Source of the DNA: Trichomonas vaginalis G3
Lineage: Eukaryota > Parabasalia > Trichomonadida > Trichomonadidae
Assembly: GCF_026262505.1 (NCBI RefSeq)
Contig: NC_067204.1
Location: 3,629,797 to 3,693,796 of the forward strand
DNA length: 64,000 nucleotides
Direction: 5' to 3'
Within the stretch, counting starts at the first letter, position 1, and every line of letters begins with the position of its first letter. Below are positions 29,158 to 38,254 of the stretch, one piece after another. The position numbers and the translations under genes were made by a program. The notes under the pieces were generated by a model that worked only from the letters and a program-made list of their open reading frames with translations, was not told the origin of the DNA and searched no databases.

Positions 29158-30072
29158 TTATAAGCGTTTCACATGGTAAACGTTATGAATTCGTGAGACT
29201 CTAAACAGTTTTGTAGCTTCTATTTCTTCTGTCAGTATGTCAAAAGTTTTAACGATACCGAAAGTTTCTTTATACTTCTTCTTGACGTCAGATAGAAGGA
29301 AATCGTCAGCAGTTGGATAGTTTTTGTTCAGAAATTCTAACATGTCCATTTTATCTTCTGCTGGTTTCTCTGCCTCCCTCTTTAAGTCAGCATAGTCGTT
29401 TCGCATACGTTCTATCTCTTTGACGGAGTAGTTATATTTCCTCATTGCTGCTTTACATTTAGAACATTGTGGGTTCATTTTTGCGTTATATTCTGAAACC
29501 TTACCTGCTAGTATGACTAAGGCGTCAATTGCTCTCTTCATCTCAAACATAGCGGGTCTTATTTGTTCATTCCATATCTTACCTCTTCTATCTTTATCTC
29601 TTATCTGCCATACACATTCAGCAACTAACGAAACAAAGTTGTCGTAGGTCTTAAACTCCCCAGATTTGTATATGTCAGAAACATTCTTATATACCATGTC
29701 GCAATCTTTGTCCATAACCTTATGGTTGCAATGAAAACCAAGAAACTCATAGTTTACCTTTCGAATGAACTTCTTTATTTCTACTGAGTCAGTTGGTTTC
29801 ACTTCAATTTCGTCGAATTCAGGAATAGTGAGTTTTTGTTGCTGAATTTCAGGCAATTTGGGTAAATGGTCCACCAGGTCCTGCATTTCATAAAGATACT
29901 GTTCATTTGTTTCATTCTGTGCGGTACAGTCTAAATTACTTGTTAAAAGTTCTTGCTTTATCTTCTGGATTTTTGTTTCGAAAGTATATGAAGAAGGAAT
30001 GAAGCTTTTCATCTCTACTAACATTGAAGTTGGGTTCATGACTAAAGAGTTTGGTGAAGTTGTTGCTAACAT
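29158..30072 (-). CDS. Maverick B: unidentified regulatory-type protein, 304 aa
   Basis: Begins MLATTSPNSLVMNPTSML. The middle is helical, with a CSKCKAAMRKY Cys pair. The C-terminal 60 residues (MLEFLNKNYPTADDFLLSDV onward, ending VYHVKRL) look like a winged-helix type domain. It sits between the two KilA-N genes and has the same repeat signal upstream (30.12-30.23 kb), so it is probably part of one co-regulated early set. No family name is supported. Confidence 0.5.
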   Translation of the reverse strand: MLATTSPNSLVMNPTSMLVEMKSFIPSSYTFETKIQKIKQELLTSNLDCTAQNETNEQYLYEMQDLVDHLPKLPEIQQQKLTIPEFDEIEVKPTDSVEIKKFIRKVNYEFLGFHCNHKVMDKDCDMVYKNVSDIYKSGEFKTYDNFVSLVAECVWQIRDKDRRGKIWNEQIRPAMFEMKRAIDALVILAGKVSEYNAKMNPQCSKCKAAMRKYNYSVKEIERMRNDYADLKREAEKPAEDKMDMLEFLNKNYPTADDFLLSDVKKKYKETFGIVKTFDILTEEIEATKLFRVSRIHNVYHVKRL

Positions 30073-30118
30073 GTTCTTACAATAAAAATAAAAAATATTT
30101 TTTTAAAAAAACTAACTT

Positions 30119-30232
30119 TATTTTTTATTTCGGGAAAACTCATGATTTTCGAGAGTTTTAGACCATGTTAGAAAACGTGTTAGAAAACATGTTAGATCTA
30201 ACATTCTAACATAAAATATATTTTTGTCGAAA
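30119..30232. repeat. Single reversed unit of the GTTAGATCTAAC repeat
   Basis: Contains the 12-bp series GTTAGAAAACGT, GTTAGAAAACAT, GTTAGATCTAAC (30191-30202) and ATTCTAAC, in the opposite orientation to the 28.65-kb array. It lies upstream of the gene starting at 30072. Confidence 0.8.
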
Positions 30233-30244
30233 AAAATGGTTCAT

Positions 30245-30907
30245 TTACTCACAATATTTTTGTACAAAACGACCCCAAACTTTTAACTTCTTTTCTGCAG
30301 CTTCTAATGCTATCTTAGCGAGTTCATATTCTCTAAATTCTCTCTTTAAATCTTCTTGTTCCCATTGGTCTAGTTCGTATGGAGAGTCTCTATAACCAGA
30401 ACATATCTCACGTTCATGTTCTATTTGTTTTTCATGCATTTTTCTAACTTCTTCTTCGAACAAAGGTTTTGCATTCTCTGCTGTATCTTCAAGTTCTTCT
30501 TCATCTAATTTCTCATGAACTTTCTTGTCTATGGAGTCCAGAATTTTTCCAACTGCTATACAATATTTTGGAGAAGCCCACATTGCTATATAGTTTACAA
30601 GTCTTGGGTCTACATACATTCCTCTAACCTGTTTGATTTCATCAGGAATTCCTGCATGAATTTTGTATAAAAAGCAACCCGCTGTTTTCCGCGGGTTGGT
30701 ATATTCTTCACAAAATGCCTTAAAATACTCTTCCCAGGACTTATTTTCCAACAACCTTCTAAAGTCCTTCCTAAACTGCTGACACATATTTGTTGCGTTA
30801 ATATAACCATCCATGTCTCTACGTAAGACTTCAATACCGTTGTAAGTGCCTTTTGTGAATGTTTCGCCATTAGATTTGTTCGTGAACGTTTTTGCTTCGA
30901 CTGACAT
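30245..30907 (-). CDS. Maverick B: KilA-N protein, copy 2
   Basis: The 220-aa product has a classic N-terminal KilA-N domain: TKGTYNGIEVLRRDMDGYIN, then ATNMCQQFRKDFRRLL, a central NPRKTAGCFLYKIHAGI and the terminal VNYIAMWASPKYCIAVG. A long charged helix follows. KilA-N domains bind DNA and regulate transcription in DNA viruses of bacteria and eukaryotes. It has a repeat unit directly upstream at 30.96-31.07 kb. Confidence 0.8.
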   Translation of the reverse strand: MSVEAKTFTNKSNGETFTKGTYNGIEVLRRDMDGYINATNMCQQFRKDFRRLLENKSWEEYFKAFCEEYTNPRKTAGCFLYKIHAGIPDEIKQVRGMYVDPRLVNYIAMWASPKYCIAVGKILDSIDKKVHEKLDEEELEDTAENAKPLFEEEVRKMHEKQIEHEREICSGYRDSPYELDQWEQEDLKREFREYELAKIALEAAEKKLKVWGRFVQKYCE

Positions 30908-30956
30908 TTCTGTTCTTACCTACAAGATAAAAAGTTAGAAAAAAATAAAACTAACT

Positions 30957-31070
30957 TTATTTTTTCTATCTTAAGGAAATTCATGAATTTTCATGAGGGT
31001 AGAAATGAGGTTAGAAAACATGTTAGAAAACGTGTTAGATCTAACATTCTAACATAAACATTATTTTTTG
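30957..31070. repeat. Single reversed unit of the GTTAGATCTAAC repeat
   Basis: Carries GTTAGAAAACAT, GTTAGAAAACGT, then GTTAGATCTAAC (31034-31045) and ATTCTAACATAAACATTATT. It lies upstream of the KilA-N gene starting at 30907. Confidence 0.8.
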
Positions 31071-31144
31071 GTGTAAATAAATGGTACCATTAATGATATC
31101 ATGACTGTTCTCATTCATGTCTGATTTACATCTAATGAAAAAGT

Positions 31145-32230
31145 TTAGAAGAATTTTCTTATTCTTTCTGGCATATTTTTGTCTTTCCAGTACTCCCGCT
31201 CTAATGGTCCCAGATGTGTTGGCTTTGACTCTCTCAAGTTCTTAGATGGTATAACATCTTCAACGCCTCCTTCATATCTTACTTTATAAGTGTCATCGTT
31301 TGTGTTATAGCCAAGTATTTCAATAACCACTCCTCGCTTTGCTTCGTCAATGGTTTCAGCAAGTTTGCCATTACTACTTTCAACTAACTTATGTCGAGGG
31401 TAAAATGCTATGGAGTCGTCAGCAGCTTTTATAAGATATCCATTACCTTGCGTAGAGTCTACGATATAATAGTTTCTACTTAACCTTAAACGTTTCTTTG
31501 TCAACGGTTTGTCGTCAAGAACTACACGAACTTTTGTACCAGGAATGAGGGTAAATTGTGTTGAATTTCTGATATTTTGTGTTTGGCTTCGTTTCTTTTG
31601 TATATACTTTTCTTCTTGTTGTTGTGTCATTGAATTTGGTGTATGTCCTGTTGTAGAATGTGTTGAGGAATTATATACTTCGAGAAAATGTTTCATTGTT
31701 TCTTCGGTAAAGTCTCGCTCTTGATTTAAATCTCTGAGCGTTCTTATGAAGCGGTTTATGATGCCGAGTATGTTATGGTTATGGTCTTCAGTAGTGTAGT
31801 GAGTTATGTTATGCTTAATGAGAAATTCTGTGATTTCATTGCTGAGGTATGCACTGTCTTGGTCTGATGTTAAAGTACTTGGGTTATGTTCTGCTACAAA
31901 CTTTTGTAAAACTCTTAACACTTCACGAGTTCCTTTATTTTTCATTGGATATGCATATGCTTTACGAGTGTTAACATTTATGAAGATGAGGAATGGTTTA
32001 TGTCCTCCTTTTCTGCTTTGAATGAGAGTGTCAAATTGGTATGCGTCAGGAGTGTTGGAGTAAATTGGTAAAAAGTAGTCGTAAGGGTTTATTTTTGTTT
32101 GATGTACAACATTTTTGTCAAAGAACCTTTTCACTTCAGCTCTGTTAGTAAATCCCCAACTCTTTGCAGCTTCATTGAATTTCTTAAATGACCTCCATGG
32201 ATGTTGTTCGAATACTTCTTTCAAGCTCAT
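31145..32230 (-). CDS. INT: Maverick B: integrase with C-terminal chromo-like domain
   Basis: The 361-aa rve integrase has an N-terminal helical part and a core with DAYQFDTLIQS-like (YQFDTLIQ), LTSDQDSAYLSNEI and GIINRFIRTLRDLNQE. A C-terminal small beta domain (GVVIEILGYNTNDDTYKVRY...GGVEDVIP) looks like the chromo/SH3-like tail of Maverick integrases and could guide insertion to chromatin. It is homologous to the integrase at 10183-11133 but clearly diverged, which indicates two different Maverick lineages in this window. It lies 19 bp from the fibre gene on the same strand. Confidence 0.85.
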   Translation of the reverse strand: MSLKEVFEQHPWRSFKKFNEAAKSWGFTNRAEVKRFFDKNVVHQTKINPYDYFLPIYSNTPDAYQFDTLIQSRKGGHKPFLIFINVNTRKAYAYPMKNKGTREVLRVLQKFVAEHNPSTLTSDQDSAYLSNEITEFLIKHNITHYTTEDHNHNILGIINRFIRTLRDLNQERDFTEETMKHFLEVYNSSTHSTTGHTPNSMTQQQEEKYIQKKRSQTQNIRNSTQFTLIPGTKVRVVLDDKPLTKKRLRLSRNYYIVDSTQGNGYLIKAADDSIAFYPRHKLVESSNGKLAETIDEAKRGVVIEILGYNTNDDTYKVRYEGGVEDVIPSKNLRESKPTHLGPLEREYWKDKNMPERIRKFF

Positions 32231-32249
32231 TTATGTAAAGTTAAAGATT

Positions 32250-35200
32250 TTAACCAACTCGTATCCAAGCGTGCATTGTTATATAAGGAGGCATATAATC
32301 TTTTCCATTACCTGCTGGGTCTGTAATACCAGCTACAACATGTGTATGATTTCCTGCAGTTCCACAGAAAATACCTGTGCTAACATCTTTGGGGTCAGTT
32401 GTGATATCATATCTATGCATTCCCTGTCTATCCGAACCCGCTGCAAGATTTGTATAACCTCTTTTTGTTATTGAATGTGAATGGTTTCCTTCCACAGATG
32501 TTCTTCCACTGAACCTATGCATATGTGAAGGAAGGTTTTCAATACCTATTTTCTTTGAACCTCCCATCTTCATTGACTGAGTATTAGTGTAGAATGGAAA
32601 ACTGTCAACTATTTCATACCATCTACCACCAAATAAAGTGTTTGGATTTATTGGATTCATAGACGTATAAACAGCTCCTATAGGATATATTAAATCATAT
32701 ATGCTCATAACTCTATAAACATATTCTAAAGAACTTATGTCATTAAATACCATTTGGAATGTATCTCCCGGATGAAATGTTGCATTTGTTCCACTTTTAT
32801 AATGTAATGTTAGTTCAATAGAATTATCCAAGAAAAATTCAAAAGTATCTGGTTGAAGACCTCTAACAAATTCAAATGGAGTTGCTGGTTCACCATTTAT
32901 AATTTCTGTTGTAAATGTCATTGTATCTGGTTTCGAAAATTTCTTTGTTAGTTCTGCATCCACATAAGTTTTGTCTGCTTTCTTATCTAACATTGTTGGT
33001 AGTTCATGTGCTTCAAAGTTTCTGGCATGACTTTCAATGTTCCTGCAACTCTTATCTAAACTGTTAAGAGTATCTTTTACGCTTGTACTTGGATTTTCTA
33101 ATGGTGCACTTGAACCAAGGTCAAAGTTCAATATTATGTCGTCTGCTCTAACAGTAGTGAAGGATTTATGTGTATGGTTCTTGTCAGCTTTACTGTCTAA
33201 TGTAGCTTGAAGTTCATTTATATCGGAGATGTTGTGTTTATGAGATTTCAAAACTTTGTTCGTTGCTTCGAGTTCAACTTTGTCAGCTTTACTTTTAATA
33301 GCATCTTCAAACGTTATTTTTGCCTTAACTCTTAACATAAATCTTGGTTCAACTAATACACCGTTAACATTGAAAGTAGAGGCATAAATTTCACCGGTAT
33401 AACCAAATGCTTCTGGTGCTTTAGCTACATCATACTGTACAGTACAGCTTATGTCATAACCTTTAGCACGAATGTATTTATATCTTCTTTCATTAACATT
33501 TTTTGTCTTCGCTTCATCACTTCGTGTTAAATATCCATGGTAGTCCGTTATAATCTGTTCGTCTGAAGTTATATAATGAACATGGTTCTTGTCCGCTTTA
33601 CTATTTAATGTAGCTTGAAGTTCATTTATATCGGAGATGTTGTGTTTATGAGATTTCAAAACTTTGTTCATTGCGTCAAGTTCATTTTTGTCCGCTTTAC
33701 TATTTAATGTAGCTTGAAGTTCATTTATATCGGAGATATTGTGTTTATGTTCTTTATCTGCTTTTTCGGCTAATTTCTCTTCTATCTCATTTATTTCAAG
33801 TTCATGCCTACCACCACCTCCCGAAGAAGTATTTTTCTTCAGCTCTTGAAGAACGTCCACTTCGCCATCTTTGGTGTCAATAATGAGACTTTGAGTTAAA
33901 ACCTTTCCTGTCTTAATGGATGTTTGTAAAACTTCTTCTTCACCATGTTCGGGGTCATGGTCGTCATCATATCTTGTGAAATCAGAGATGTTGTCATACA
34001 TTAAGCATATCTGTCTCAAAAGTTCTGCTATTTGAAACTGGAACGAAAGATATACAGAACTTTCATCATCTCCTAAAGTCAAGTCTGCTTTCTTAAGTAT
34101 TTCTTGAATGTATGCAATGAGAACAGAGTACCTTGGAAAATATTCGAACAATATTTCATTAGCTGTTGGTTTTGGTGGTTCTTTTGGAGTTTCTGTTGTT
34201 TCAGTTCCTTCTGTAGGTTCTGTTGGAGTTTCTGCATCTCTTGACTTCAATGCTCTTGCTCTCAAAGACCTAAATGTTAGAGCACCGGGTTTTACAAAGG
34301 ACTTTATAAATGCTTTAATAGTTCCTGGTAAGTTATTGTTAGCATTAAGTAAGTTCCTTATGCTTCCATCATGTACGTCCATAGCACTATGTAAAAAATC
34401 TATACTTTTCTTGTAGTCAGCAATAGACTGACTGTGATTTTTTAAAGATTTGTCAATACCTTTAAGCCAATCTTCATGCATGTCTGATACTGAGCCAAGA
34501 ATATCATTTGCTTCCTTTAGTGTATTTTGTGCTTGTCGTAAAGTATCCAATCCCGTACGTGCATTGTTTGCTATACGTCTTACAGTATCTATTTGACTCC
34601 TTGTTTCTTGCATCCAACCAGATAAAGTTTTAATAGTATCCGAACCATTTGAAATGAAGTTCAAAGCATTTTTAACGTCATTTAAAACTTCTTCACCAAG
34701 TACCGCCCATATCTTTCCGATTTGGTATTGAAGAACTCCATATGAAGCAGCTGTTAAACCAGTATTTATAAGGTCCCATATCCATGATTTAGCAGTTTTT
34801 CCATCCTTTCCATCCTTTCCATCCAAACCGTTTTCGCCTTGAGGTCCTTGTATTCCTTGTATTCCTTGTATTCCTTGTATTCCTTGTGGTCCTTGAGGTC
34901 CGGTGTCACCCTTCTCTCCTTTCAGTTCATCTTTATGTTCGTTATAATATTCTAATGTCATAAGGTGTACATCATTACTGCTACCAGCAACGCCGAGAAT
35001 TTGTTTCTCATTCATGACTAAATTCTTTAGGCATTTAATGTTGTCGTCAAATCGAAAGCTCTTTAACAATTCAATGAGAACATTTAATACTTTCACTAAT
35101 GAGGCATCTACTGTAGAATTTATATATTGCACCGTTCCATCATTTATGATGGGAACCTTGCTTGTTGTAATGAATGGGTCATAAGTGTTAAAAGTATCGA

Positions 35201-35336
35201 AATCAATGACTTTTTTAGTTTTTCCATCGTCAATGACTAAATCATTGCCTTCAATGGTTAAAGTTGAGTTTTCGTTTACTAGTTCATGTGCTCTTCTTGC
35301 TTCATTTGTTTCATACGCATATGCAGCAATAGTCAT
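32250..35336 (-). CDS. Maverick B: long tail-fibre-like protein with collagen stalk
   Basis: The 1,028-aa open frame has an N-terminal base (1-130), then a collagen-like Gly-X-Y stalk (QGIQGIQGIQG and DGKDGKDGK, coded at about 34.80-34.92 kb), a helical region, and a set of ADK/HNISDINELQATL repeats (coded at about 33.18-33.78 kb). The last 150 residues form a phage tail-collar/short-tail-fibre type domain: YPIGAVYTSMNP, GGSKKIGIENLPSHMH, GNHSH, GNHTH and DYMPPYITMHAWIRVG. The fibre would trimerise and bind a receptor, by analogy with phages. The frame looks intact. It is divergent from the penton-like gene, 17 bp apart. Confidence 0.8.
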   Translation of the reverse strand: MTIAAYAYETNEARRAHELVNENSTLTIEGNDLVIDDGKTKKVIDFDTFNTYDPFITTSKVPIINDGTVQYINSTVDASLVKVLNVLIELLKSFRFDDNIKCLKNLVMNEKQILGVAGSSNDVHLMTLEYYNEHKDELKGEKGDTGPQGPQGIQGIQGIQGIQGPQGENGLDGKDGKDGKTAKSWIWDLINTGLTAASYGVLQYQIGKIWAVLGEEVLNDVKNALNFISNGSDTIKTLSGWMQETRSQIDTVRRIANNARTGLDTLRQAQNTLKEANDILGSVSDMHEDWLKGIDKSLKNHSQSIADYKKSIDFLHSAMDVHDGSIRNLLNANNNLPGTIKAFIKSFVKPGALTFRSLRARALKSRDAETPTEPTEGTETTETPKEPPKPTANEILFEYFPRYSVLIAYIQEILKKADLTLGDDESSVYLSFQFQIAELLRQICLMYDNISDFTRYDDDHDPEHGEEEVLQTSIKTGKVLTQSLIIDTKDGEVDVLQELKKNTSSGGGGRHELEINEIEEKLAEKADKEHKHNISDINELQATLNSKADKNELDAMNKVLKSHKHNISDINELQATLNSKADKNHVHYITSDEQIITDYHGYLTRSDEAKTKNVNERRYKYIRAKGYDISCTVQYDVAKAPEAFGYTGEIYASTFNVNGVLVEPRFMLRVKAKITFEDAIKSKADKVELEATNKVLKSHKHNISDINELQATLDSKADKNHTHKSFTTVRADDIILNFDLGSSAPLENPSTSVKDTLNSLDKSCRNIESHARNFEAHELPTMLDKKADKTYVDAELTKKFSKPDTMTFTTEIINGEPATPFEFVRGLQPDTFEFFLDNSIELTLHYKSGTNATFHPGDTFQMVFNDISSLEYVYRVMSIYDLIYPIGAVYTSMNPINPNTLFGGRWYEIVDSFPFYTNTQSMKMGGSKKIGIENLPSHMHRFSGRTSVEGNHSHSITKRGYTNLAAGSDRQGMHRYDITTDPKDVSTGIFCGTAGNHTHVVAGITDPAGNGKDYMPPYITMHAWIRVG

Positions 35337-35353
35337 ATTTTAATGAGAATAAA
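35337..35353. promoter_or_regulatory. Bidirectional promoter, 17 bp
   Basis: ATTTTAATGAGAATAAA separates the fibre and penton-like ATGs; same T-rich/A-rich design as the other divergent spacers. Confidence 0.5.
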
Positions 35354-36116
35354 ATGTTGTTCTATTTGCAAAGTACAGACCCAAACGAATACGGGACAGT
35401 AAAGCTACAAACAAACTTAGGTCTTCAGAATGAAGCGCTTGCTTTCAGAGTTGTTGACTTCAATACTATCGCAACTTTTGTCATAACAGATGAAACAGAT
35501 TTCATAGAGATTGAAATAGATGACAAAAGAAGTGTTGTAACATTTCCTAACAGAGCCGAGTACAGAATAGATAAAATTGCTGGAGTCATAGATACTCTCA
35601 TAAATGAAGAAACTATTGACAACATAGATGTCGAACTCTCTTCTGAGGGAACATTGAAGTTCAGTAGCAAGAAAGAGTTCAAGATACCAAGAATGAGTCA
35701 TAGAGTACAACTTCTTCTGGGAGCATACCATATGACATTTCCTTTGAAAAGTGTTGACAAAACGATTGAGATGAAATCTGTTCCATACGTATGTTATGGT
35801 AATTGTTTACGTTGAGTCAAAAATAGCTAATGTCACAGGTATTTCAGGAGTTAATAGTAAAGGTTCAGTAGAGTATAAATCCTTCTGTTATGCAGTCAAT
35901 TCAATGTTCATTCCAAACGTTCCTGTCATAGCAACTCATTTAGGTAAATGGGTTCGCATTAGTCCTCATAATTTGAAAGACATGCAATTCAGACTTGTTG
36001 ACTTTCAAGGAGAGCCTGTAGAACTGAAGGCACCAGTGCGAATGACTGTTGAAGTTGACTTTTTAGAAAATATTAAATGCAACAGCTTACAAGAGAACTC
36101 AGAGCTAAAAATATAA
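35354..36116 (+). pseudogene. Maverick B: penton-like minor capsid region
   Basis: Beta-rich text (FVITDETDFIEIEIDDKRSV, TIDNIDVELSSEGTLKF) ends with FRLVDFQGEPVELKAPVRMT, the typical final strands of the single-jelly-roll penton-like protein of Mavericks. It is adjacent to the fibre gene, as expected for a vertex protein that anchors the fibre. The region is broken. Confidence 0.6.
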
Positions 36117-36316
36117 AGTATGAATGTTATGTATTAGGTCATGAACTTTGGTTGTTGCTGTTTGATGAAACAAATGAGTTAGTTATGTCAGTCAAGAGAA
36201 CAGAAAAATATTGTGTTAGTGAAAACTGCACCAAGTCAATAAGATTAGGTTTGCATTATGAAGATGAGTTCGATACTGTTGAAGAAGTTTTGGATAGATA
36301 CTATAAGTTGCTTTAA
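36077..36316 (+). CDS. Maverick B: small acidic protein, 79 aa
   Basis: Begins MQQLTRELRAKNIKYECY and ends EEVLDRYYKLL. It overlaps the end of the penton-like region and is convergent with the CCG-motif gene, 4-bp overlap. It has general likeness in size and position to the small gene at 21119-21538. Function unknown. Confidence 0.45.
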   Translation: MQQLTRELRAKNIKYECYVLGHELWLLLFDETNELVMSVKRTEKYCVSENCTKSIRLGLHYEDEFDTVEEVLDRYYKLL

Positions 36317-36927
36317 TTTACTAAAACATATTTCAAACAAAGCTTATATTCTGTTGAAAGTTTTGTATACTCGTTCGAATATTTATACTTAAACTCAACT
36401 CCTGTAGTTCCTGGTGTTTCAATGATGCGGATGTTACCTATTTTCATGAATATTGGTGTTTGACCACAGCATTCGATTTCAGGGTCGAGATAGTCAATGA
36501 CACATTGCTTTCCTGTTATTCGTGATATAACATTTTCAAGGTCCTCCTTTGTTAGAATTATTTGGTTCTTACTTATAAGATTTATCAAAAGCTTCTTATC
36601 GTCTTTGAGTAAAATTGTTTGGTATAACTGAAGAAGGTAATGGTCTACGTTATCTGAAGGATTTGTTTGAACATTTGTGTAAGGGTTGTCGTTGGCTTCT
36701 CTTGAAAGAATTTGGTCCAGTGGTGGATACTCTAACTTAACATCTGATGTAGCGTTAGCGTTTGAAGTTGTGTTTAAATTCACGGATTTCAGCTCTGGTT
36801 CTTTTTCTTTCAAACATTCTGAACTATAGTTCTTTATGACAATATTGTTTGTCGTTCGTGAGTCAACATTTGATGTTGGTTCAATTGGAACATTAACGGC
36901 ACCAGCTAAGATGGATTTGCTTCTCAT
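36313..36927 (-). CDS. Maverick B: CCG-motif protein, copy 2
   Basis: The 204-aa product has a disordered, Asn/Ser-rich N terminus, a helical middle and a C-terminal DPEIECCGQTPIFMKIGNIR module matching copy 1 at 21557-22093. It sits between penton-like and other structural genes. A capsid-associated role is likely from context only. Confidence 0.55.
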   Translation of the reverse strand: MRSKSILAGAVNVPIEPTSNVDSRTTNNIVIKNYSSECLKEKEPELKSVNLNTTSNANATSDVKLEYPPLDQILSREANDNPYTNVQTNPSDNVDHYLLQLYQTILLKDDKKLLINLISKNQIILTKEDLENVISRITGKQCVIDYLDPEIECCGQTPIFMKIGNIRIIETPGTTGVEFKYKYSNEYTKLSTEYKLCLKYVLVN

Positions 36928-36952
36928 TTCATATAGAATAAAAACCTTTTAT
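36928..36952. promoter_or_regulatory. Bidirectional promoter, 25 bp
   Basis: TTCATATAGAATAAAAACC plus TTTTAT separates two divergent ATGs. It contains AGAATAAAA as in the 35.34-kb spacer. Confidence 0.45.
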
Positions 36953-37354
36953 ATGTATGAAATGAACAATATACTCGACAAGGGTTTGAATGTAAAGCTA
37001 ACGAATGAAAATATTGTTGAATTCACTGAGACAGGAGCTGTGTATAAAGATGTAGAACTACTGAACAAAAGAGCAAAGGGAAGAAGCAGGAATATGAACA
37101 AAGGGTGGAAGCCTATAAAAATTTATGTCAATGATGGCTCAGGAGGTTCAAACATAAAGTATGCAGAAAGTTATAGAGTTTATGCTCTCAAAGGTGAAAA
37201 GCCTTCATTTAAGAACAGCTATTCTAACGCATATCCTCAAAAGCTAACGGATGGGGAAGTGGATGATATGAATGACAGCAAAAATATTAACAGAAATGGT
37301 GACAGAGATGCATGGAATTTGTTTACCATCAGTCAATTGAAGGTTAAACTTTAA
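36953..37354 (+). CDS. Maverick B: unidentified basic protein, 133 aa
   Basis: Begins MYEMNNILDKGLNVKLTNEN; contains KRAKGRSRNMNKGWKPIKIY. The downstream in-frame ATG at 36962 could also be the start. It ends 4 bp inside the packaging ATPase gene on the other strand. No known domain. Confidence 0.45.
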   Translation: MYEMNNILDKGLNVKLTNENIVEFTETGAVYKDVELLNKRAKGRSRNMNKGWKPIKIYVNDGSGGSNIKYAESYRVYALKGEKPSFKNSYSNAYPQKLTDGEVDDMNDSKNINRNGDRDAWNLFTISQLKVKL

Positions 37355-38238
37355 AACAATGTTGGTCGTTCCCATGGAATATTTTTGACTTTAATGGTAT
37401 TAGTCATGATATGAATCTCAAGGTATGAACGAGGAGAGATGAGAGACTTATATGCTTCCCAAATTTCTTCAAAAGGTAATGTTATACCTGACTGTTTCCA
37501 AATGAGTTCAATGTCATAACGTGAGAAACCTTGAAAGATAACGAAGTCAGTTATGAGACGTTTTATGTTTAAAGCAAGGAAACGCCATGTTTGCATAAGT
37601 ATTGCTACAGTTAAATGGTAATGTCTGACTTTAGTTATGATGTTAGCTAATGGTGAGTCTGCTTTTGACACTAAACCTTTTCCGGCGAAGTCGTCACAAA
37701 CGAGCAGAGTGTTTGAAGGATACTTTTTGAAGGGGTATTTTGAAAGTTTTGACAGAATGTAGTTTGTAAGTCGTTTCATATCGTAAACTCCTGAGTATTG
37801 ACGTAAGTGGTGTTTGTCAATAATTCTTTCCATCTCTTCTGAAGTCTTTTGCATTCCTGACTGTATAAATTCAACGATGGCATAATATTTCCTCTTACGT
37901 CGAATGTAACGTTGAAGAAATTCAATGAGTTCACTGTCTGGAACTTTAACGACAGAGGCTTGAACTTTACTCATGAATGTTTTCGCTGTTGAGTCCATAG
38001 AGTCTGAAGTTGCTGATATAATGATTTGGTCATAATATGAATCTTGACCTAAACGCTCTGTTATGAGTATATGACGAATGAGGTTAAATGTCTTACCTGA
38101 ACCCATCTTTCCACAATAGAAATACACACCATTTGAACAGAACTCATAGTCCTTACTGAAAGGAAGAATGAGAGAACTGTTGAGCTTTTCACTGCTTTCA
38201 TTCATGTCTTCATCTACGTCATGTATTAAATGCTTCAT
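37351..38238 (-). CDS. ATP: Maverick B: A32-type DNA packaging ATPase
   Basis: The 295-aa product has Walker A GKMGSGKTFNLIRHI (about residues 42-56), Walker B NTLLVCDDFAGKGL (about 180-193) and a following HYHLTVAILMQTWRFL segment. The order and spacing match A32/FtsK-HerA-like ATPases of nucleocytoplasmic viruses, virophages and Mavericks, which pump the element's DNA into the capsid. The frame is open. It is divergent from the gene at 38255, with a 16-bp spacer. Confidence 0.85.
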   Translation of the reverse strand: MKHLIHDVDEDMNESSEKLNSSLILPFSKDYEFCSNGVYFYCGKMGSGKTFNLIRHILITERLGQDSYYDQIIISATSDSMDSTAKTFMSKVQASVVKVPDSELIEFLQRYIRRKRKYYAIVEFIQSGMQKTSEEMERIIDKHHLRQYSGVYDMKRLTNYILSKLSKYPFKKYPSNTLLVCDDFAGKGLVSKADSPLANIITKVRHYHLTVAILMQTWRFLALNIKRLITDFVIFQGFSRYDIELIWKQSGITLPFEEIWEAYKSLISPRSYLEIHIMTNTIKVKNIPWERPTLF

Positions 38239-38254
38239 TTTATCTTCATTAAAA
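38239..38254. promoter_or_regulatory. Bidirectional promoter, 16 bp
   Basis: TTTATCTTCATTAAAA between two divergent ATGs. It has the same design as the other five. Confidence 0.5.
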
